DNA from: an uncultured Tolumonas sp.
GTDB lineage: Bacteria; Pseudomonadota; Gammaproteobacteria; Enterobacterales; Aeromonadaceae
Direction: 5' to 3'
Assembly (NCBI RefSeq): GCF_963556105.2
Contig: NZ_OY829945.1
Coordinates: 849,001-913,000, forward strand
Length of the DNA stretch: 64,000 bases
Shown: positions 58,406-64,000 of the stretch, piece after piece
Position numbering within the stretch: position 1 is the first letter of the stretch
Layout: the number at the start of each line of letters is the position of its first letter
Made by a program: the position numbers and the translations under genes
The notes under the pieces: model-generated
Told to the model about the DNA's origin: nothing
Databases searched by the model: none
The model's input: only the letters and a program-made list of their open reading frames with translations

Positions 58406-61400
58406 ATGGAAATCTTACGAGGTGCGCCTGCGCTATCCGAGTTTCGTATCAGCAAATTGAAGGATGCATTTGCTGAAAAATCCTTACCTGTGCATGATGT
58501 TTATGCTGAATATATGCACTTTGCCGATGTCTCGGCCCCCCTCTCAGAGGCGGAACGGGTAATATTGGAAAAATTGTTACGGTATGGTCCGACCATTGCT
58601 GAACATACGCCGACAGGCTTGTTAGTTCTGGTTACTCCTCGCCCTGGCACTATCTCTCCTTGGTCATCAAAAGCAACAAACATCGCGCACAACTGTAGTC
58701 TGAAGCAAATCAACCGTCTGGAACGTGGTATTGCGTATTACATCACAGCCGACGCGTTGACGGCTGAACAACAGCAGACTATTGTGGCATTGCTGCATGA
58801 TCGCATGATGGAAAGCGTGTTCGCGAAGCTGGATGATGCGGCAGCGCTGTTTGCCCATCATGAACCGCATGCGCTGACGGCGGTTGATGTGTTGACCGGT
58901 GGTCGTGACGCTTTGGTGAATGCCAACGTTCAACTGGGTTTAGCGCTGGCCGATGATGAAATTGACTATCTGTTGGAAAGCTTCCAAAAATTAGGTCGTA
59001 ATCCAAACGATATCGAACTGTATATGTTCGCGCAGGCTAACTCTGAGCACTGCCGTCATAAGATTTTTAATGCCGATTGGACAATTGATGGTCAGAAACA
59101 GGCGAAGTCGCTGTTTAAGATGATCAAAAACACCAATGAAAAGCACAGCGATTATGTGTTGTCTGCATATAAAGATAACGCGGCTGTGATGGTGGGTAGT
59201 GAAGCGGGTCGCTTCTTCCCAAGCCCTGAAACGGGTGAATATCAATACCATCAGGAGCCGATCCACATCCTGATGAAAGTCGAAACCCATAACCATCCAA
59301 CGGCGATCTCTCCGTTCCCGGGTGCTGCGACAGGCTCTGGTGGTGAAATTCGTGATGAAGGCGCAACCGGTCGTGGTTCGAAACCAAAAGCCGGTTTGAG
59401 CGGTTTCACCGTCTCTAACTTGCAGATCCCTGGTCATCATCAACCATGGGAAACTAACTTCGGCAAACCAAACCGCATCGTTAGTGCGCTGGACATCATG
59501 ATTGATGGCCCACTCGGCAGTGCGGCATTTAACAACGAATTTGGCCGTCCGAATATTCTGGGTTACTTCCGTACCTATGAAGAAAAAGTGCCAAGCCACA
59601 ACGGCGATGAGATCCGTGGTTATCACAAGCCAATCATGCTGGCGGGTGGTTTAGGTAACATTCGTGGCGAACACGTGCAGAAAGGCGAAATCCCTGTTGG
59701 CGCGAAGCTGATCGTGCTGGGTGGCCCGGCCATGAACATTGGTTTGGGCGGTGGCGCTGCGTCTTCGATGACTTCCGGCCAATCTGCAGAAGATCTGGAT
59801 TTTGCTTCGGTACAACGTGAAAACCCAGAAATGGAACGCCGTTGTCAGGAAGTGATCGACCGTTGCTGGCAGATGGGTGAACACAACCCGATCCTGTTTA
59901 TTCACGATGTGGGTGCGGGTGGTCTGTCGAATGCGATGCCGGAACTGGTGAACGATGGCGGTCGTGGTGGTAATTTCTCACTGCGCGCTATTCCGAACGA
60001 TGAACCGGGCATGACGCCGCTGGAGATCTGGTGTAACGAGTCGCAAGAACGTTATGTACTGGCTGTAGCGGCTGATCAACTGCCACTGTTTGAAGAGCTG
60101 TGCCGTCGTGAGCGCGCACAGTATGCGGTGATCGGTGAAGCGACCGAAGCACAACACCTGACCCTGAATGACAGTCATTTCGATAATAAACCGATTGATA
60201 TGCCACTGGATGTATTGCTGGGTAAAGCTCCGAAAATGCATCGTGAAGTGAGCACACTGTCAGCAAAAGGCAAACCGTTAGATCTGAGCGGTGTAACCGT
60301 GAAAGATGCGGCGGAACGTATCATGCGTCTGCCGACCGTAGCGGAAAAAACCTTCCTGATCACCATCGGCGACCGTACAGTAACAGGTTTGGTAGCGCGC
60401 GATCAGATGGTTGGCCCTTGGCAGATCCCGGTTGCGGATTGCGGCGTCACGGCTGCCTCTTACGATACTTATGCGGGTGAGGCGATGTCGATGGGTGAAC
60501 GTTCACCGATTGCACTGCTTGACCATGCTGCTTCAGCGCGGATGTCGGTGGCTGAATCACTGACCAACATTGCGGCTACGCAAATTGGCGAGCTGAAACG
60601 CGTTAAGTTGTCTGCAAACTGGATGGCGGCAGCCGGTCACCCGGGTGAAGATGCTGGTCTGTATGCGGCAGTGAAAGCGGTCGGCGAAGAGTTATGCCCT
60701 GAGTTGGAGCTTACTATTCCAGTAGGTAAAGACTCCATGTCGATGAAAACCCGCTGGCAGCAAGATGATGAGCAGAAAGAGGTGATTGCACCGCTGTCGC
60801 TGATCATTACTGCTTTTGCGCGTGTGGAAGATGTTCGTAATACCGTAACACCGGAGTTACGTACCGATAAAGGCGAAACGGACCTGATCTTAATCGACTT
60901 GGGCGGTGGTAAAAACCGTCTGGGGGCTTCTTGTCTGGCTCAGGTTTACAAGCAACTGGGCGAAAAAGCACCGGATGTTGATTGCCCTGCACAGCTGAAA
61001 GGCTTCTTCAATGCCATGCAGACACTGGTTGCTGAGCGCAAATTGTTGGCTTACCACGACCGTTCCGATGGTGGTTTGTTCGTTACACTGGCCGAAATGG
61101 CATTCGCTGGCAAAACCGGTATCAGCGTGCAACTCGATCAGTTAGCAGCTGATGACCTGTCTGTGCTGTTCAGCGAAGAGCTGGGTGCGGTGATCCAAGT
61201 TGCTCGTGCCGATAAAGAACAGGTGCTGACTGTGTTGGCTGGTCATGGTTTGGCCGCGAATACTTTCGTAATTGGCACTCTGAACCAGAAAGACACGCTC
61301 TGCTTTACCCGTAACGATCAGGTAGTGTTGTCTGAACCTCGAGTTCACTTCCGCAAAATTTGGGCGGAAACCACTCATCTGATGCAACGGATGCGTGATA

Positions 61401-62296
61401 ACCCGGCCTGTGCTGACAGTGAACATCAGGCCAAACTGGATGTTAATGATCCGGGCTTGAATGTGAAACTGAGCTTCGATCTGAATCAGGACGTGGCAGC
61501 GCCATTCATTGCTAAACGTGCAGCACCGAAAGTTGCGATCTTGCGTGAACAGGGTGTGAACTCGCAAAGCGAAATGGCAGCCGCGTTTGATCGTGCTGGT
61601 TTCAGCGCCATCGACGTACACATGAGTGACATTCTGGAAGGTCGTCTTGATCTGGCCGAATTCCAAGGCCTAGCGGCTTGCGGTGGTTTCTCTTACGGTG
61701 ACGTATTAGGTGCTGGTGAAGGCTGGGCTAAGTCAGTGCTATTTAACAGCCGTGCACGTGACGCGTTCCAGAGCTTCTTCCATCGCAATGATACCTTTGC
61801 GTTGGGGATCTGTAATGGTTGTCAGATGATGTCTAACTTGCATGACCTGATCCCAGGTGCTGACCTGTGGCCACGTTTTGTGCGTAACGAATCTGAGCGT
61901 TTTGAAGCCCGTTTCAGCTTGGTGGAAGTTCAACCATCACCGTCGATCTTCTTCCAAGGAATGGCTGGTTCGCGTATGCCAATCGCAGTGTCACATGGTG
62001 AAGGTCGTGTTGAGCTGCGTGATGTGGATCATTTGGCTGCGCTGCAAAACAGTGGCACAGTCGCGGTGAAATTCGTTGACCATTATGGTGTGGCAACGGA
62101 ACGTTACCCGCTGAACCCGAACGGTTCACCAGCCGGTATCACAGGTCTGACCACTGCCGATGGTCGTGTGACAATCATGATGCCGCACCCAGAACGTGTG
62201 ATGCGTACGGTGGCGAATTCATGGCACCCAGACGATTGGGCAGAGAACAGCCCATGGTTACGTATGTTCCGTAACGCGCGTGTGTTTATTGGTTAA
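58406..62296 (+). CDS. purL: Phosphoribosylformylglycinamidine synthase
   Basis: A 1296-residue single-chain PurL (E. coli 1295). It has an N-terminal PurS-like part, two AIRS-type ATP-binding halves ([62 protein letters not shown]-like region) and a C-terminal glutaminase domain with [16 protein letters not shown] and the catalytic cysteine in [10 protein letters not shown] (about residue 1136), plus the [10 protein letters not shown] histidine. It converts FGAR to FGAM in purine synthesis. Followed by a terminator. Confidence 0.98.
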   Translation: MEILRGAPALSEFRISKLKDAFAEKSLPVHDVYAEYMHFADVSAPLSEAERVILEKLLRYGPTIAEHTPTGLLVLVTPRPGTISPWSSKATNIAHNCSLKQINRLERGIAYYITADALTAEQQQTIVALLHDRMMESVFAKLDDAAALFAHHEPHALTAVDVLTGGRDALVNANVQLGLALADDEIDYLLESFQKLGRNPNDIELYMFAQANSEHCRHKIFNADWTIDGQKQAKSLFKMIKNTNEKHSDYVLSAYKDNAAVMVGSEAGRFFPSPETGEYQYHQEPIHILMKVETHNHPTAISPFPGAATGSGGEIRDEGATGRGSKPKAGLSGFTVSNLQIPGHHQPWETNFGKPNRIVSALDIMIDGPLGSAAFNNEFGRPNILGYFRTYEEKVPSHNGDEIRGYHKPIMLAGGLGNIRGEHVQKGEIPVGAKLIVLGGPAMNIGLGGGAASSMTSGQSAEDLDFASVQRENPEMERRCQEVIDRCWQMGEHNPILFIHDVGAGGLSNAMPELVNDGGRGGNFSLRAIPNDEPGMTPLEIWCNESQERYVLAVAADQLPLFEELCRRERAQYAVIGEATEAQHLTLNDSHFDNKPIDMPLDVLLGKAPKMHREVSTLSAKGKPLDLSGVTVKDAAERIMRLPTVAEKTFLITIGDRTVTGLVARDQMVGPWQIPVADCGVTAASYDTYAGEAMSMGERSPIALLDHAASARMSVAESLTNIAATQIGELKRVKLSANWMAAAGHPGEDAGLYAAVKAVGEELCPELELTIPVGKDSMSMKTRWQQDDEQKEVIAPLSLIITAFARVEDVRNTVTPELRTDKGETDLILIDLGGGKNRLGASCLAQVYKQLGEKAPDVDCPAQLKGFFNAMQTLVAERKLLAYHDRSDGGLFVTLAEMAFAGKTGISVQLDQLAADDLSVLFSEELGAVIQVARADKEQVLTVLAGHGLAANTFVIGTLNQKDTLCFTRNDQVVLSEPRVHFRKIWAETTHLMQRMRDNPACADSEHQAKLDVNDPGLNVKLSFDLNQDVAAPFIAKRAAPKVAILREQGVNSQSEMAAAFDRAGFSAIDVHMSDILEGRLDLAEFQGLAACGGFSYGDVLGAGEGWAKSVLFNSRARDAFQSFFHRNDTFALGICNGCQMMSNLHDLIPGADLWPRFVRNESERFEARFSLVEVQPSPSIFFQGMAGSRMPIAVSHGEGRVELRDVDHLAALQNSGTVAVKFVDHYGVATERYPLNPNGSPAGITGLTTADGRVTIMMPHPERVMRTVANSWHPDDWAENSPWLRMFRNARVFIG

Positions 62297-62324
62297 TCGC
62301 CATTCATTAGACAGACGAAACAAG

Positions 62325-62353
62325 AGAGCCGCTGATTAAGCGGCTCTTTTTTT
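62325..62353 (+). terminator. Terminator of purL
   Basis: AGAGCCGC, 7-base loop, GCGGCTCT and a run of Ts. Confidence 0.92.
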
Positions 62354-62361
62354 ATCTGCGT

Positions 62362-62489
62362 TATACCCTTCGTACTCGAAGCTGCAGCGTCGTTGACGGC
62401 GTTCACTCACCCCAATCACATAGCATCTCTATGCTCATGGGGATTCGCTCACTTGTTGCCTTGCTGCAACTCCAATTACTTTGGGTATA
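62362..62489. repeat. 128-bp palindromic interspersed-type repeat
   Basis: Ends are TATACCC and GGGTATA. Arms are imperfectly complementary (GAAGCTGCAGC versus GAGTTGCAGC in reverse), with a central CATAG-CATCT-CTATG hairpin between CCCC and GGGG. It lies between purL and the NlpC gene in non-coding DNA, like ERIC or other MITE-type repeats. Only one copy is visible here. Confidence 0.65.
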
Positions 62490-62500
62490 TGCCTATTTGA

Positions 62501-63001
62501 TTATTGAGACAAACGGCGAGCCTGCCAGTAATAACGCTGCCAGTATGGTTGATACAGATCGGAGATCATTACGCCTTTACTGCTCGAAGCATGCAGAAAC
62601 TTGCTTTTATCGACCATCACGCCAACATGACGGGTGCTACGGCCGATATTAAAAAATACCAAATCGCCGGGCCGTAATTGACGGCTGGAGACAGCGCGTC
62701 CGACATGAGCCTGACTATCCGTATCGCGGGGCAGTTGCATGGCAAATTGCTCGCGAAACGTGAGTTGCATAAACGCAGAACAATCGACACCACGACGACT
62801 TTCACCGCCCGTTCGGTAAGGAACGCCTTGCCACTCTTGATATTGTTCATATAACGCAGAGCGGGCATACGCCGGATCACTTAACCCGGATGCGTAGTGC
62901 GGCGATTCTGAAATCTGACTTTGGCAGCCAACTAACAATAATGCTGACAGCACTAGCCAGAACAATACAAAACAAGGTGACGAGTGTCGTGGTGAACTCA
63001 T
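62501..63001 (-). CDS. NlpC/P60-family lipoprotein (murein endopeptidase-like)
   Basis: A 166-residue protein: lipoprotein signal with lipobox LLVGC (Cys about 26), then the NlpC/P60 domain with catalytic Cys in GVDCSAFMQ, PGDLVFFNIG, and His in TRHVGVMVD. Similar to MepS/Spr and YdhO-type peptidoglycan endopeptidases, acting from the outer-membrane inner face. Start overlaps the YceB-like gene's stop by 4 nt (translation coupling). Confidence 0.88.
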   Translation of the reverse strand: MSSPRHSSPCFVLFWLVLSALLLVGCQSQISESPHYASGLSDPAYARSALYEQYQEWQGVPYRTGGESRRGVDCSAFMQLTFREQFAMQLPRDTDSQAHVGRAVSSRQLRPGDLVFFNIGRSTRHVGVMVDKSKFLHASSSKGVMISDLYQPYWQRYYWQARRLSQ

Positions 63002-63555
63002 TCCGTTGATCCTGTTTTATCCGTATGTAATCTCAGTTTTCCCGGTAACAACTCAAATCGTGTGACATGCTGTTTCAGCCAGCGCTGTTCTTTATCTTTG
63101 CTATTAAGCACATACGCTGGTTGTTGTTGCAAACGACTTTGTAAACCCTGAACCAGATAACCAACAAGTGGAGCAAATTGTTGCTGCACCTCTGCCGGCT
63201 TTATTTGATAACGGGTTAATGTAAAGTTATCCAGATAGATCGCACCGGTTTTTAAATGATAGCGAGGTTTTGCTTCAAAATCAGCGCTGATTGTACCATC
63301 GACTGACGGTTGTCCCGGTAGGGTGAGTGTAAAGCGTCCATTGCTTAATACTTGTGCCATATTGGCTTTTTGTCGTCCAAGGCGAACCTGCATCGAATCG
63401 ATATTAACATCTACATCAAACAGACCCGGTAAACCATATTGTTGTTGGTATTTGGCTTTTTGGTTCACATATTGAGTTAATTCTTGTTCTGTAATGTCAA
63501 TTGGCCCTGCAGTTTGGCCACTGAGAGATAGAGTTAAAAGAAGAGCGTGCAACAT
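62998..63555 (-). CDS. YceB-family (DUF1439) protein
   Basis: A 185-residue exported protein: N-terminal hydrophobic signal (LHALLLTLSLSGQTAG), then ITEQELTQYVNQKAKYQQQYGLPGLFDVDVNIDSMQVRLGR and GTISADFEAKPRYHLKTGAIYL, which match the YceB/DUF1439 lipid-binding-type fold. Unlike E. coli YceB there is no clear lipobox cysteine. Upstream and coupled to the NlpC/P60 lipoprotein gene, divergent from cls. Confidence 0.78.
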   Translation of the reverse strand: MLHALLLTLSLSGQTAGPIDITEQELTQYVNQKAKYQQQYGLPGLFDVDVNIDSMQVRLGRQKANMAQVLSNGRFTLTLPGQPSVDGTISADFEAKPRYHLKTGAIYLDNFTLTRYQIKPAEVQQQFAPLVGYLVQGLQSRLQQQPAYVLNSKDKEQRWLKQHVTRFELLPGKLRLHTDKTGSTE

Positions 63556-63643
63556 GATACCGCCTTATCAAATAGCCTGAACGCGGGCTCATCATAGCAT
63601 TCGTTACGTATCATGCCAGAGCCGGAAAAGAAGGATGAATAAA

Positions 63644-64000
63644 TGCGACCACAAATGACGTTGCTGGATGTGTTGTACAACTTGTTTGGTTTTTTGGTCT
63701 TTGGTTTTTATACCTTACTGGTTGTCGGTATTGTGGTTCGTGTGATCATGAAACGGCGGCCGATCGGCGTTTCACTGGCGTGGCTAGCATTGATTTTGGC
63801 GATCCCAGTGTTGGGTGTTTCCGCCTATTTGATTCTGGGGGAAGTCCGCTTAGGGCGACGTCGGGCGCAACTGGCTCAGGCCATGTATCGACCCTATGTC
63901 GCTTGGTTGCAACAACTGGTCGCCGGGTTTCCGCATCAGCCAGTTAAGCCATCAGTTAAAGCTAATCCATTGGTAGCCTTGATCCAGTCTCGGCTTGGCA
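63644..64000 (+). CDS. cls: Cardiolipin synthase, 3' end outside window
   Basis: 119 codons to the window edge, still open. It has two N-terminal membrane helices (FLVFGFYTLLVVGIVVRVIM and VSLAWLALILAIPVLGVSAYLIL), then GEVRLGRRRAQLAQAMYRPY, as in ClsA. GAAGGATGAATAA precedes the ATG. The phospholipase D HKD motifs lie beyond the window. The enzyme makes cardiolipin from two phosphatidylglycerols at the inner membrane. Confidence 0.9.

Noticed and set aside
58991-59626. 211-codon minus-strand open frame
   Set aside because: Entirely antisense to conserved purL domains; low-complexity product typical of shadow frames.

Overview
The window is a piece of a gammaproteobacterial chromosome. Conserved blocks thrABC, crr-ptsI-ptsH, cysK, cysZ-zipA-ligA, purL and cls point to the Aeromonadales/Enterobacterales side; a Tolumonas-like Aeromonadaceae is my best guess, by gene order and protein similarity from memory only. 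The host backbone occupies about 1-13000 and 57047-64000 and looks moderate in GC. The 44 kb between is clearly more AT-rich and is a genomic island.

The central observation is that the island sits inside the host ligA gene. The first 384 codons of ligA lie at 11851-13002 and the last 303 at 57053-57964. Joining them across the shared heptamer GATGTGA restores a normal 687-residue NAD+-dependent DNA ligase through the conserved AGDVIPQ motif. The insertion destroys an essential gene, but the left end of the island brings a complete, divergent LigA of its own (13092-15044). Its start codon lies 5 nt after the stop of the truncated host reading frame, so it is placed to use the host ligA promoter and translation. 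At the other end is a four-gene operon (56901 to 51059, minus strand) with two apparently active tyrosine recombinases, a third recombinase-like protein lacking key residues, and a small coiled-coil protein. Together these suggest an integrative element that targets an essential gene and pays for it with a replacement copy.

Island cargo, left to right: replacement ligase; an H-NS homologue; two small ORFs; an XRE regulator divergent from a two-gene operon with an SF2 helicase, with a 22-bp perfect palindrome between them; a cluster of a membrane protein, an ImmA/IrrE metallopeptidase, a Beta-family protein and a convergent sce7726-type nuclease-fold protein (candidate defence genes); a zinc-ribbon protein; then a large carbohydrate/glycoside region. 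That region has a PTS IICB (which would use the host EIIA-Glc at 4184-4699), both subunits of a C-glycoside deglycosidase-like enzyme, a lactonase, a malate-dehydrogenase-like protein, LysR, ROK and TetR regulators, a WbuC-like cupin, a GMC oxidoreductase, a TIM-barrel epimerase, a Gfo/Idh/MocA dehydrogenase, a NupG-like symporter, a LamB-like porin, a chemoreceptor, a general porin and two aromatic-acid-type MFS transporters. The simplest reading is sensing, uptake, C3 oxidation and cleavage of plant-type (possibly C-linked aromatic) glycosides, with transporters for the aglycone.

Right of the island are the ligA 3' fragment, a possible 46-residue arginine-rich protein, purL, a palindromic interspersed-type repeat, an NlpC/P60 lipoprotein, a YceB-family protein and the start of cls. 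No tRNA, rRNA or CRISPR array was found.
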